Below, in pieces: positions 7,346 to 16,387 of a DNA stretch of 64,000 bases. Each line of letters begins with the position of its first letter. Position 1 is the first letter of the stretch. The stretch comes from Haloarchaeobius amylolyticus (GTDB taxonomy: Archaea > Halobacteriota > Halobacteria > Halobacteriales > Natrialbaceae). The stretch spans positions 1,178,001 to 1,242,000 of the forward strand of contig NZ_JANHDH010000001.1 of the NCBI RefSeq assembly GCF_026616195.1. Reading direction: 5' to 3'. A program made the translations under genes and the position numbers. The notes under the pieces were generated by a model. It was not told the origin of the DNA. It did not search any database and saw nothing but the letters and a program-made list of their open reading frames with translations.

Positions 7346-9697
7346 TCAGCGGTTCAAGACACGAGCGACAATTTCACCGGAACGGTCGACCTGTCTTGAA
7401 GACTGTACGGCGGCCCCTCTCTCATTGTGAGGATAGCTGAGAATCATCGGATTGTTTTGGGTGGTGACCGTCTTCGATTGAGTCGCAGTGTTCCCTGCCT
7501 GATCGGTGGCGGTCACCGTAACCGTTAGAACCTCGTTGTTCCCCACGTCACTGGTCAGGTCGATACGCAGGTTGTTTCTGCTGAAACTGTTCTGGCCCCC
7601 TAGACCGGTGAACTGTCTCGATCCAATCTGGTTCCCATCGCTGTCGGACACGGTGACGGTTACCTCACTCAGACCCGTATTTCCGTCGTTGATGTCCAAC
7701 GTCCCAATCTCTACGTAGTCCGGGTTCGCCTTCGAGTCGGCGATGAGACCACTGAAATTCTGGATATTCGGCGGCGTGGTATCGGCACTCCCCGTGTCCC
7801 GAACCGTCACCGTCGCGGTGTCCGTGCTCGTCGCACCCTGGTCGTCGGTGACCGTTAACTGAACCGTCATATCCGTATCTGCACCGACGTTGGCGGGGGC
7901 ATTGTAGGTCGCGTTCGGGGTCGTGTTATCGGCATCCGTGATGCTCCCGGAACCGCTGATGACCTCCCAGTCGTAGGTGGCTATCGTCCCGTCGCTGTCA
8001 CTGCTCCCACTGCCGTTGAGAGTGACAGTACTGCCTTCGTCCACTGAGTACGGACCACCGGCGGCTGCCGTCGGCGCATTGTTCCCACCACCACCGCCGC
8101 CCCCGATGACCTTCAGCGTCATCGTCTCGGGGTCCTCGACCGCCGAGGCGAGCAGCCGAAGCGTCCCCGTCGGGTCGCCGTTCTCGAACGACAGCGTGGT
8201 CGTGCGGTTGCCGCTCCCGTCGGTCGCACCCTCGGACGGGTTGAAAGCCTTCACGATGGTGCTGTCGTTGTGGCCGAAGTCGACGAACACCTCGGAGGTC
8301 GACGGCGTCGTGTTGACACGCATGTCGAGGTTGTCGGAACTCGTCTGGCTGATATTGTAGACGCAGGTCTCGTTGGCGGCATAGCACGTCGTGTACGTGT
8401 TCTGGGTCTCGATGTAGTCGAAGTCCCACATCATGTCGTAGTTGCCTGCGCCACCGCCACCACTGCCGTCGAGATTGCGTATCTCCACGGTCGCGGAGAC
8501 GTTCTCGGGTTTGCTCGCGTTGATGCTCGTCGTCGAGGTGTTCACCGTGAAACTCGCGTCGACGGTGTCCGTGTTGTCGGTGCCGTCCACGTCACCCGGT
8601 GCCTGGTAGGAGAACGAGACTTTGCCGTCCGGCCCGGTCGTCTGCGGGTTCGAACTGGTGATGGTACCACGCGACGCACTCGCATTCACCGTGACACCAC
8701 TCACGGGGTTGTTGTACTGGTCGCGGACCTCGAACGTCACCGTGTCCGTCTCACCCTCACCAATCCGCGGGTCACCGACCACGGTGAGGTACGTCGCGTT
8801 CGTCTTGTCGGCGCCGTTCGTCTCCCCGACACCGACGCGTGCCATCTTGAGTTCGTACGTGGTGTCTCGTTCGAACTCCAGCGTGACGAGGTTGAACTGC
8901 TGGCCGGGCACCGGCTGGTATGTGACGGCGTGGATGTACGCGTCGTTGGAGCTGTTACCGGCCCCATCAACCTCGTCTTCCATCGCGTCACGCCACTGGC
9001 TCTCGTTGAGGTACGTGGGGATGGTTATCGTGAGGTTCGACCCGGTCTGGTTGGTCACCGCGATGGTGTTCGAGGAGGTGCTCAGGCTGGAGACGTCGAC
9101 GGTCCTGCTCCCACCGGAGTTCGCCTGCAACTCGCCACCGAGGGTGATCAGCGAGATCTCCTTGCCGTCGACCATGGTCTGCCCGGTGACAGTGATGTTC
9201 GCCGACCGGTAGACGTTGTACAGCATCGTGTTCTCGTACACCGTCGTCGGCCCGTTCTGGTAGACGTTGTAGTTCGGACGGTAGACGAGCGCGCCCGTCG
9301 AGAAGTTCCGGGCCGTGCCGTCCCAGTAGTCGTCGATGTCCCCGTCGACCGCACTGGCGTTCGCGACGGAGACGTTGATACTAGCGTTCTGTGTTCCCAC
9401 CGTCCGCAAGGACCCGGATGGTTGTGATGGATTCACGAAGATGGTCCGGGAGGGATAGGTCGTGCCGAGACTCACCGTCTGTGGCGGCGAGCTCCCCGTC
9501 GTTGCCGCCGTGACGATGCTGTTACGGACCTCCTGGAGCTGTTGCTGGACCTGCTGGTTGTGGTTGTACTCGACCTGCGAGTTCTGCTGGGGGACGACCT
9601 GGGCCTGGTAGGTCGCGATGGCGATGACGACGAACGCGAGAAGGATGACTGCGCCTACCTGCACGGTCACGGCGCGCTCGTCCCCGCAGCTATCCAT
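7346..9697 (-). CDS. Giant pilin-like surface protein, paralogue with one PKD-like domain
   Basis: The 783-residue product is a tandem paralogue of the protein encoded at 4643-7210. The first ~280 residues align almost position for position (VTVQVGAVILLAF; STGALVYRP; YQNGPTTVYENT; FNLVTLEFE), and a Big_1-like domain again follows (VRDQYNNPVSGVTVNAS). After the glycine linker the two proteins differ: here one PKD-like domain (APTAAAGGPYSVDEGS; VTDDQGATSTDTATV, about 540-640) is followed by another Ig-like domain (VTDQAGN-type strands) and a short basic tail ending RVLNR. N-glycosylation sequons are common. It is presumably exported and membrane-tethered by its N-terminal helix. Function is inferred only from the architecture. 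Confidence 0.75.
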   Translation of the reverse strand: MDSCGDERAVTVQVGAVILLAFVVIAIATYQAQVVPQQNSQVEYNHNQQVQQQLQEVRNSIVTAATTGSSPPQTVSLGTTYPSRTIFVNPSQPSGSLRTVGTQNASINVSVANASAVDGDIDDYWDGTARNFSTGALVYRPNYNVYQNGPTTVYENTMLYNVYRSANITVTGQTMVDGKEISLITLGGELQANSGGSRTVDVSSLSTSSNTIAVTNQTGSNLTITIPTYLNESQWRDAMEDEVDGAGNSSNDAYIHAVTYQPVPGQQFNLVTLEFERDTTYELKMARVGVGETNGADKTNATYLTVVGDPRIGEGETDTVTFEVRDQYNNPVSGVTVNASASRGTITSSNPQTTGPDGKVSFSYQAPGDVDGTDNTDTVDASFTVNTSTTSINASKPENVSATVEIRNLDGSGGGGAGNYDMMWDFDYIETQNTYTTCYAANETCVYNISQTSSDNLDMRVNTTPSTSEVFVDFGHNDSTIVKAFNPSEGATDGSGNRTTTLSFENGDPTGTLRLLASAVEDPETMTLKVIGGGGGGGNNAPTAAAGGPYSVDEGSTVTLNGSGSSDSDGTIATYDWEVISGSGSITDADNTTPNATYNAPANVGADTDMTVQLTVTDDQGATSTDTATVTVRDTGSADTTPPNIQNFSGLIADSKANPDYVEIGTLDINDGNTGLSEVTVTVSDSDGNQIGSRQFTGLGGQNSFSRNNLRIDLTSDVGNNEVLTVTVTATDQAGNTATQSKTVTTQNNPMILSYPHNERGAAVQSSRQVDRSGEIVARVLNR

Positions 9698-9747
9698 TTG
9701 TGACTCCTATCCAGTGTGAGACTAAAGACCTTGTTGCCAAATCCGCA

Positions 9748-10329
9748 CTACTCGTCGTCTTCCTCGACGACTTCGGGGTCCTCCATGGCAGACTGGAGGC
9801 TGGCGAGGCCGTTGAGCCACTCGGCGACGGGGCCGTACTCGAGGTCCTTGCCGAGTTCCGGCGAGAGGTTCTGGCCGTCGATGATGAGGGTCCCGGCCTT
9901 CACGAGGAAGCCGCGGGCGCTCTCGATGTCCTCTTCCTCCTCGGCGTCGGCGGCGGCCGCGACGTAGTCCTCGATGGTCGCCTCCTCGGCGGCGCCGGCG
10001 TGGATGTACTCCATGCAGGAGTGGAGGACGATGCTCAGGCTCTCCTGGACCGACCCGACGAGGAAGACCTTGTCCTCGTCGTCGAAGTCGGGCTCGGAGA
10101 AGACGATGTCGCCGATCTCGTTGATCTTCTCGGACGCCTCGTCCTCGTCGAGTTCGCCGTCGTCGTAGCTGGAGACGATCTTCGCGGCGGCGATGGCGGC
10201 GTCGTCCTGCATGAGGTCGAAGACGCGCATGGAGTCCTCGTCCTCGGCGTCGATCTCTTCGTCGCGGATGCGGTCCACCCAGTTCTGCCAACGTTCGGCC
10301 GAGTAGTACTCGGTCGGGGGCGTGCTCAT
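9748..10329 (-). CDS. DUF2150 family protein
   Basis: The 193-residue, strongly acidic soluble protein begins MSTPPTEYYSAERWQNWVDR and matches my recollection of DUF2150, an archaeal family of unknown function. It is predicted mostly helical, with an acidic tail (VVEEDDE) and no catalytic motif. It lies between the surface-protein pair and the TatD-like hydrolase, transcribed in the same direction as both but separated from them by about 50 and 100 bp. The family assignment is from memory of the sequence pattern. Confidence 0.7.
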   Translation of the reverse strand: MSTPPTEYYSAERWQNWVDRIRDEEIDAEDEDSMRVFDLMQDDAAIAAAKIVSSYDDGELDEDEASEKINEIGDIVFSEPDFDDEDKVFLVGSVQESLSIVLHSCMEYIHAGAAEEATIEDYVAAAADAEEEEDIESARGFLVKAGTLIIDGQNLSPELGKDLEYGPVAEWLNGLASLQSAMEDPEVVEEDDE

Positions 10330-10430
10330 ACGTCAACCTACCCCGGCGTAGTCAAATGCCTTTCTCTACCTGGCCCCCGTGGGGACGGTGCACATCCGTC
10401 TCGCCGGCGACGAACGGGGTGGCCGGACCG

Positions 10431-11270
10431 TCAGAGCGTCGCTTCGGTGTCGATATCGTAGACCATCGCGGGGGTCTCGACGTGCGCGCGACGAACCGCC
10501 TCGTCGTGGCCCTCGTCCAGCAGCCAGCGGACGCGCCGCGGGACGGTCTTCGGGCCCAGGACCGCGCCCGGGCGGTCGGGGTCGTCGACGAAGTCGGTCT
10601 CCATCAGGAAGGGGTCGTCGCGTTCGGCGGCGACCTCGAGGCGGTCCTTCTCGCTCATCACGCTCGGGACCGGGCCGGCGAGCGTCCCGCCCGAGTAGTG
10701 CTTCACCACGTGCGTGCGGTCGAGGCCGGCCTCCTCGGCCCACTCGGCGACCTCAGAGAGGTCGTCGGTACCCTCGGTGTGGAGCTGGACGGCGCACTTC
10801 TCGCGCGCGCCGAGTCGGAAGGCGTGGCGCATCACCTCGTTCGAGGCCTCCCAGACCGCGTCGGACACGTCGTAGTGCGGGCGCCCGGACTTGAGCGCGA
10901 GGGCCATCCCGTCGTCGACGTACTCGGCGGCGAGGTCGAGGCCGGCCTGCATGATGTCGCGGGCTGCCCCGGGAGAGTGGCCGGCGTCGACCAGCTGGGA
11001 GACGAGGGCGGGGTGGACGCCGAGGACCGGCCAGGCGCGCCCGGGGAGTTCGGCGGTGGCGTCCTCGACCACGTCGATGGTGGTCTCGAAGACGTGCCGG
11101 AAGTCGGCGCGCTCGCCGGGGAGGTCGCCGAGGTACCACGACGGCTTGTTCACCACGAGGAGGTGGGTGCCGCCGACGCGTGCGAAGTCCTTCACGGCCT
11201 CGATGCCACGCCCGTGTGCCGGGTCGAGGTGCAGGTGGTTGTCGAGCACCGGCGTATCGAGTTCGGTCAT
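10431..11270 (-). CDS. TatD-like metal-dependent hydrolase
   Basis: The 279-residue protein has the amidohydrolase/TatD signature at its N-terminus, HLH at residues 12-14 (LDNHLHLDP), with later metal-ligand candidates in GVHPALVSQ, HTEGTDD and METDFVDDPDRP. Such proteins are TIM-barrel hydrolases acting on phosphoesters or amides; the archaeal subgroup has no proven substrate. ATG 11270 was preferred over upstream starts because the extension to 11354 is arginine-rich and looks like noise, and MTELDTPVLDNHLHLD is the expected start of this fold. Confidence 0.8.
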   Translation of the reverse strand: MTELDTPVLDNHLHLDPAHGRGIEAVKDFARVGGTHLLVVNKPSWYLGDLPGERADFRHVFETTIDVVEDATAELPGRAWPVLGVHPALVSQLVDAGHSPGAARDIMQAGLDLAAEYVDDGMALALKSGRPHYDVSDAVWEASNEVMRHAFRLGAREKCAVQLHTEGTDDLSEVAEWAEEAGLDRTHVVKHYSGGTLAGPVPSVMSEKDRLEVAAERDDPFLMETDFVDDPDRPGAVLGPKTVPRRVRWLLDEGHDEAVRRAHVETPAMVYDIDTEATL

Positions 11271-11431
11271 CTTGCTGGTCGTGCGTGCGCGAGCGCGAGT
11301 CAAAAACCTGTTCCTGCCGTCGGCTCGCGCACCGGGACCGACTGCGCGCGCCACTGCGCCACCGACGATTTTCTACATCATCTGTTCTGAAAACTAGTGT
11401 CTGTTACATTTGGTTTAGCGCCCAGATTGGC

Positions 11432-11440
11432 AAAATATAA
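11432..11440 (+). promoter_or_regulatory. TATA box of first subtilase gene
   Basis: AAAATATAA ends 29 bases before ATG 11469. The same core, AAAATATAAG, occurs at the same relative place before the second subtilase gene, suggesting a shared mode of expression. Confidence 0.6.
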
Positions 11441-11468
11441 GTGGTAATCACCATTCGATGCAGATGGC

Positions 11469-13328
11469 ATGGCAGACGATAGCAACCAGCCGTCCCCAAG
11501 CCGACGTACCTTCCTCCAAGCAACCGGTCTCGCCGCAGGCGCGGCGGCAGTCCCCGGACTGGCCGCGGCGACCCCCGGCCGGTCGCCCGGCCCGAAGGAG
11601 AACGAACTGCTCGTCGGGGTCTCCGCGAGCGCGAGCGTCGCCGACGCGAAGGCGGCCGTCACGAACGACCTCCCGGCCAACGCGAACGTCGTCCACGAGA
11701 ACCGTGACCTCGGCTACATGGCGGTCGCGGTCGCAGAGCGCGACGGGCCCTCGACGATGGCCTCGGTGAAGGCCACGCTGGAGTCGAAGTCCCACGTGAA
11801 GTACGTCGAGCAGAACACGACGCACTACGCGATGGCGACACCGAACGACCCGAAGCTCGACAGCCAGTACGCGCCCCAGCAGGTCCGTGCCCCGAGCGCC
11901 TGGGACACGACGACGGGGAGTGCCGACGTGACCATCGCGGTCGTCGACCAGGGCGTCATGTACGACCACCCCGACCTCTCGGCCCGCTTCGGCGCCGACG
12001 AGGGCCAGGACTTCGTCGACAGCGACTCGGACCCGTACCCGGACTCGATGGCCGACGAGTACCACGGCACCCACGTCGCCGGCATCTGTGCGGGCACCAT
12101 CGACAACGACACCGGTATCGCCGGGATGTCGAACTCCACGCTCCTCTCCGGGCGCGCCCTCAGCGAGGAGGGCTCCGGCTCGACGGCGGACATCGCCGAC
12201 GCGGTCCAGTGGGCCGCAGACCAGGGCGCGGACATCATCAACATGTCCCTCGGTGGCGGCGGCTACACGGACACCATGAAGAACGCCGTCAGCTACGCCG
12301 TCGACAACGGTGCGCTGCCCATCTGTGCCGCCGGGAACGCGGGCGAGGGCTCCGTCGACTACCCTGCCGCGTACAACGAGTGTGTCGCGGTCTCCGCGGT
12401 CGACGAGAACGAGGACCTCGCGAGCTTCTCGAACTACGGCAGCAAGATCGACGTCGCGGCTCCCGGCGTGGACATCCTCTCGGCGTGGACCGAGTACAAG
12501 AGCGCCTACGGCGGCAAGTACAACGAGATCTCCGGCACGTCGATGGCCTGTCCCGCCGCGGCGGGCGTCGCGGCACTCGGCCTCGCCGCCGACCCGGGCC
12601 TCTCGGTCTCGGAACTCCGCTCGAAGTTGAAGAACACGGCCGTCGACATCGGCCTGTCCTCAGATAAGCAGGGCGCCGGCCGGGTCGACGCGGCGAATCT
12701 CGTCGGCGGTGGCGACGGGAACAGTGACCCGGTCGCCGACATCGCGGGCGGCTCGCGCACCGTCTCGGTCGACGAGACCGTCTCCTTCGACGGCTCCGGC
12801 TCGGGCGACTCCGACGGCTCCATCACCAGCTACGAGTGGGACTTCGGCGACGGTGCGACCGCGACCGGCGCGACGGCCTCGCACGCCTACGGCAGTGCGG
12901 GCGACTACACGGTCACGCTGACCGTCACCGACGACGACGGCGCGACCTCGTCGGCCGCGGTGACCGTGACGGTCGAGTCCGGCAGCGGCGGTGGCTCCTG
13001 TGGTGACACCACGTCCGGCGGCTCCGCGGACGGCTCGCTCTCGGGCTACTGGGACGGCGACAGCTACACCTACACCGCCGAGCTCGCCGACCCGTGCCAG
13101 ATTACGGTGACCCTCGACGGGCCGGCTGGCGCCGACTTCGACCTGTACGTGACGACCGACGGGCGCACGCCCTCGACCTCGGACTACGACGTGCGCTCCA
13201 TCACGCAGGACAGCAACGAGCAGATCGTCGTCGACACCGTGAGTTCCGGGCAGGACTTCGGCATCCTCGTCGATTCGTACTCCGGCTCCGGTAGCTACAC
13301 CGTCTCCGTCGAGGAACTCGGCACGTAA
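11469..13328 (+). CDS. Halolysin-like subtilase with PKD and PPC domains (first copy)
   Basis: This 619-residue protein is a Tat-exported serine protease. The twin-arginine signal is SRRTFLQAT (residues 11-19), ending near LAAATPG. The propeptide is about 40-120. The catalytic domain shows Asp160 (VVDQGV), His199 (HGTHVAG), oxyanion Asn290 (CAAGN) and Ser358 (SGTSMACP). A PKD domain (about 420-505, YEWDFGDGA) and a PPC-like C-terminal domain (about 520-619, DFDLYVTTDGR) follow. The usual DTG around the catalytic Asp is DQG here and in the second copy. Halolysins degrade extracellular protein at high salt; this role is by family. Confidence 0.9.
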   Translation: MADDSNQPSPSRRTFLQATGLAAGAAAVPGLAAATPGRSPGPKENELLVGVSASASVADAKAAVTNDLPANANVVHENRDLGYMAVAVAERDGPSTMASVKATLESKSHVKYVEQNTTHYAMATPNDPKLDSQYAPQQVRAPSAWDTTTGSADVTIAVVDQGVMYDHPDLSARFGADEGQDFVDSDSDPYPDSMADEYHGTHVAGICAGTIDNDTGIAGMSNSTLLSGRALSEEGSGSTADIADAVQWAADQGADIINMSLGGGGYTDTMKNAVSYAVDNGALPICAAGNAGEGSVDYPAAYNECVAVSAVDENEDLASFSNYGSKIDVAAPGVDILSAWTEYKSAYGGKYNEISGTSMACPAAAGVAALGLAADPGLSVSELRSKLKNTAVDIGLSSDKQGAGRVDAANLVGGGDGNSDPVADIAGGSRTVSVDETVSFDGSGSGDSDGSITSYEWDFGDGATATGATASHAYGSAGDYTVTLTVTDDDGATSSAAVTVTVESGSGGGSCGDTTSGGSADGSLSGYWDGDSYTYTAELADPCQITVTLDGPAGADFDLYVTTDGRTPSTSDYDVRSITQDSNEQIVVDTVSSGQDFGILVDSYSGSGSYTVSVEELGT

Positions 13329-13369
13329 GGCACCCCTGCCCTGCGGTCCCGGCTCGCCGGTCTAGACAC

Positions 13370-13407
13370 GGGTCGCCCGGGCCCTATCGACGCCCGCGGG
13401 CCGACCC
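13370..13407 (+). terminator. Imperfect hairpin after first subtilase gene
   Basis: The arms GGGTCGCCCGGGC and GCCCGCGGGCCGACCC pair with two single-base bulges, 42 bases after the stop codon. There is no strong T-tract, so its role as a terminator is tentative. Confidence 0.3.
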
Positions 13408-13640
13408 ATCTGTCCACTGCCGGCTTCCCTGCTTTCGTTCGCTCGTCGCAGTATCGCTGCTCGTACACGACGGGACGTCCCGTGGGTGTCCCTCACAATC
13501 ACGAAGCGAGGCGCTGCAGCCCCGGATACCGGAGAACAGCCCGCGATTTCAGTATCGTTTCTATCTGTAGCAGAACACAATTTTGTCCAGTATATCTCGG
13601 AACTAGCCTCAGTCTACTATAAATTTAGGCCAATTTTGTA

Positions 13641-13650
13641 AAAATATAAG
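13641..13650 (+). promoter_or_regulatory. TATA box of second subtilase gene
   Basis: AAAATATAAG begins 39 bases before ATG 13680, matching the element before the first subtilase gene. Confidence 0.6.
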
Positions 13651-13679
13651 TAGTGGTGGTACATCTGGTGGCCTGTGTC

Positions 13680-15548
13680 ATGACAGGCGACAACAGTCAA
13701 TCGTGGGCACGACGTACGTTCCTGAAGACGACGGGCGCAGCGGCTGGTGCTGCCGCGCTCGCCGGTATCACCTCGGCGACCCCGGGCCGGAACCCCGGAC
13801 CGAAGGAGAACGAACTCCTCGTCGGTGTCTCGGCGTCGACCAGCATGTCGACCGCACAGGCACGCGTCGAGGAGGCCATCCCGGCCAACGCACGCGTCGT
13901 CCACCAGAACTCGGACCTCGGCTACATGGCGGTCCGGCTCCCCGACCAGGCGTCGGCGCAGGCCAACTCCGCCGTCGCGGAGGCGATGAAGAAGAGATCG
14001 GGCGTGAAGTACGTCGAGGAGAACAAGACGCACTACGCGCTGGCGACCCCGAACGACCCCAAGTTCGACCAGCAGTACGCACCGCAGCAGGTCCGTGCTC
14101 CCGACGCGTGGGACACGGCCACGGGCGAGGGCGTCACCATCGCGGTCGTCGACCAGGGCGTCATGTACGACCACCCCGACCTCTCCGCCCAGTTCGGCTC
14201 GAACGAGGGCAAGGACTTCGTCGACTCCGACTCCGACCCGTACCCGGACTCGATGTCGAGCGAGTACCACGGCACCCACGTCGCCGGCATCTGTGCGGGA
14301 ACCACCGACAACAGCACGGGCATCGCGGGCATCTCGAACGCCTCCCTGCTCTCGGGTCGCGCGCTGAGCGAGGAAGGCTCCGGGTCGACCGCCGACATCG
14401 CGGACGCCGTGAAGTGGGCCGCAGACCAGGGCGCAGACATCGTCAACATGTCCCTCGGTGGCGGCGGCTACACGGACACCATGAAGAACGCCGTCAGCTA
14501 CGCCGCGAACGCGGGCGTCACCCTCATCTGCGCCTCGGGTAACGACGGCGCCAGCTCGGTCTCGTACCCGGCCGCCTACGACGAGTGTATCGCCGTGGGT
14601 GCGGTCGACGAGAACGAGGACCTCGCGAGCTTCTCGAACTACGGCAGCAAGCAGGGCGTCGTCGCCCCCGGCGTCGACATCCTCTCGGCGTGGACCGAGT
14701 ACAAGAGTTCCTACGGCGGTAAGTACAACCAGATCTCCGGCACTTCCATGGCCTGTCCGGCCGCCGCCGGTGTCGCCGCGCTCGGCCTCGCCGCGAACCC
14801 CGACTGGTCGAACACCAAGCTCCGGTCGAAGCTCAAGGAGACCGCGGTCGACATCGGCCTGTCCGCCGACCAGCAGGGTGCCGGTCGCGTCGACGCCGCG
14901 AACCTCGTCGGCAGTGGCGGCGGTGGTGGCGGTGGCGACGACAACACGGCCCCGACCGTCGACATCAGCGCCTCCTCGGCGACCGTGACGGTCGGCCAGG
15001 ACGTCACCTTCGACGGCTCCGGCTCCTCCGACTCCGACGGGTCCATCAGTTCCTACGAGTGGGACTTCGGCGACGGCGCGACCGCGACGGGTGCGACCGT
15101 CACCCACGCCTACAGCAGCGCGGGCGACTACACCGCGACGCTCACCGTCACCGACGACGACGGCGCGACCTCCTCGGACTCGGTCGCCATCACCGTCGAG
15201 TCCAGCAGCGGTGGCTCCTGCGGGGACGCCTCCTCCGGCGGCTCCGCCGAGGGCTACCTCTACGGCTACTACGACTCGGCCTCCTACACGTACGGCCTCG
15301 ACCTCGCCGACCCGTGTCAGGTCACCGTCACCCTGTCCGGCGGCGACTGGGCCGACTTCGACCTGTACGTGACGACCGACGGGCGCACCCCGAGCACGTA
15401 CGACTACGACAGGCGCTCCATCACGCAGGACAGCAACGAACAGATCGTCATCGAGGCCGTCGAGGCCGGCCAGAGCATCGGCATCCTCGTCGACTCCTAC
15501 TCCGGCTCCGGCAGCTACACCGTCGAGGTCGAAGAACTCGGCAAGTAA
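13680..15548 (+). CDS. Halolysin-like subtilase with PKD and PPC domains (second copy)
   Basis: The 622-residue product is a close paralogue of the first subtilase with the same order of parts: Tat signal ARRTFLKTT (residues 10-18), propeptide, S8 catalytic domain with Asp158 (VVDQGV), His197 (HGTHVAG), Asn288 (CASGN) and Ser356 (SGTSMACP), a Gly-rich linker near 417-430, a PKD domain (YEWDFGDGA) and a PPC-like domain (DFDLYVTTDGR). ATG 13680 is preferred to the earlier in-frame start because it gives a compact Tat signal directly after the TATA box. It is presumably secreted folded and active in the medium. Sequence identity with copy 1 is highest in the catalytic core. Confidence 0.9.
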   Translation: MTGDNSQSWARRTFLKTTGAAAGAAALAGITSATPGRNPGPKENELLVGVSASTSMSTAQARVEEAIPANARVVHQNSDLGYMAVRLPDQASAQANSAVAEAMKKRSGVKYVEENKTHYALATPNDPKFDQQYAPQQVRAPDAWDTATGEGVTIAVVDQGVMYDHPDLSAQFGSNEGKDFVDSDSDPYPDSMSSEYHGTHVAGICAGTTDNSTGIAGISNASLLSGRALSEEGSGSTADIADAVKWAADQGADIVNMSLGGGGYTDTMKNAVSYAANAGVTLICASGNDGASSVSYPAAYDECIAVGAVDENEDLASFSNYGSKQGVVAPGVDILSAWTEYKSSYGGKYNQISGTSMACPAAAGVAALGLAANPDWSNTKLRSKLKETAVDIGLSADQQGAGRVDAANLVGSGGGGGGGDDNTAPTVDISASSATVTVGQDVTFDGSGSSDSDGSISSYEWDFGDGATATGATVTHAYSSAGDYTATLTVTDDDGATSSDSVAITVESSSGGSCGDASSGGSAEGYLYGYYDSASYTYGLDLADPCQVTVTLSGGDWADFDLYVTTDGRTPSTYDYDRRSITQDSNEQIVIEAVEAGQSIGILVDSYSGSGSYTVEVEELGK

Positions 15549-15659
15549 GCTCCCTCACCCCCGTCAGCGACCACGGCCGCGGTCGTCTCCCCCGACGACC
15601 GCACTCTCGTTGCTCGTTTCTGTCGCCGTCACTCGACCCCAGCGACGGCCATCTCGAAT

Positions 15660-16115
15660 CTACAGGACGGTGGCGTCGTTCGCGGCGTTCTGGAGCGCGT
15701 CCGAGCGCCCGTACTCGCCGGGCGCGATGGCGATCGTCCGGACGCCGTGGCGGCCCGCGGTCTCGAGGACGGGCTTGAAGTCGGTGTCGCGGGAGACGAC
15801 CGCGAGCGTGTCGATAGCCTCGCTCACGGCCGTCTCGGTCGCGTCGATGGCGAGTTTCACGTCGACGTCGCCGCTGGTCACCACGACCTCGAACCCCCGC
15901 GCCTCGGCGGCCTGGATGAGGCCCGGCGTCGCGTGTTCGTCGAGGTAGAGTCGCGTCACGACGAGGTCGCCCTCCACGCGTGCTGCCTCGCGCACGTCGT
16001 CGAGGTCGACGTCGAACTCGTCGCGGAGCACGTTCGGCCCGTCCACGAACACCCCCACCCGGGGCCTGGGATGGGGTTCGGTGCCGGGCAGGAGCCGTCT
16101 GAACCGCTCGTTCAT
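15660..16115 (-). CDS. NYN-domain (PIN-like) protein
   Basis: The 151-residue protein has the NYN/LabA (DUF88) pattern: VGVFVDGPNVL with acidic Asp25 and Asn28, a central VVTSGDVDVKLAIDA, and VVSRDTDFKPVLE, which together give the acidic cluster of a PIN-like nuclease site. NYN proteins are predicted RNases; the target is unknown. ATG 16115 is used; a TTG 27 bases further upstream would add nine residues. It lies between the second and third subtilase genes on the opposite strand, with no evident link to proteolysis. Confidence 0.8.
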   Translation of the reverse strand: MNERFRRLLPGTEPHPRPRVGVFVDGPNVLRDEFDVDLDDVREAARVEGDLVVTRLYLDEHATPGLIQAAEARGFEVVVTSGDVDVKLAIDATETAVSEAIDTLAVVSRDTDFKPVLETAGRHGVRTIAIAPGEYGRSDALQNAANDATVL

Positions 16116-16387
16116 GGTCCAGAGTATCTTGCTCCCGGCCAAAGCGATGGCGGTTTCGAGCGGGCGTCGAGCGGGAATCGAGTGGGGGGTGCGCGCTGGC
16201 CCGACCCGGAGAGATTTCTGGACTCACTCGATAAAACCAACGCTCTGAATCATAAGAACTAGGTTCTGTCCTCGCGAGACCAGCGTTACATTTTTATAGC
16301 GATTGGAAATAGCCATCGGAAATTAGACATTTGTTGCAGCCGTTTCGTAACTGTTTAATAGTATCTCGCGGACCGCTATCTCGTCTC

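Larger units (their letters stand above)
13329..13679. other. Intergenic region between subtilases 1 and 2
   Basis: I see no convincing gene in these 351 bases; the reading frames present lack a start context and have arginine-rich composition. The 5' part holds an imperfect hairpin (13370-13407) and the 3' part is AT-rich with the promoter of the second subtilase gene. Confidence 0.6.

Noticed and set aside
13617-15107. Long reverse-strand reading frame (496 codons) opposite the second subtilase
   Set aside because: GC-rich archaeal genes leave long open frames on the other strand. The composition is Arg/Gly/Val/Asp-rich without domains, and the forward subtilase is unmistakable.
16116-16387. 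Gene between the NYN and third subtilase genes
   Set aside because: The gap is AT-rich with promoter-like boxes and short frames only; nothing with coding character.
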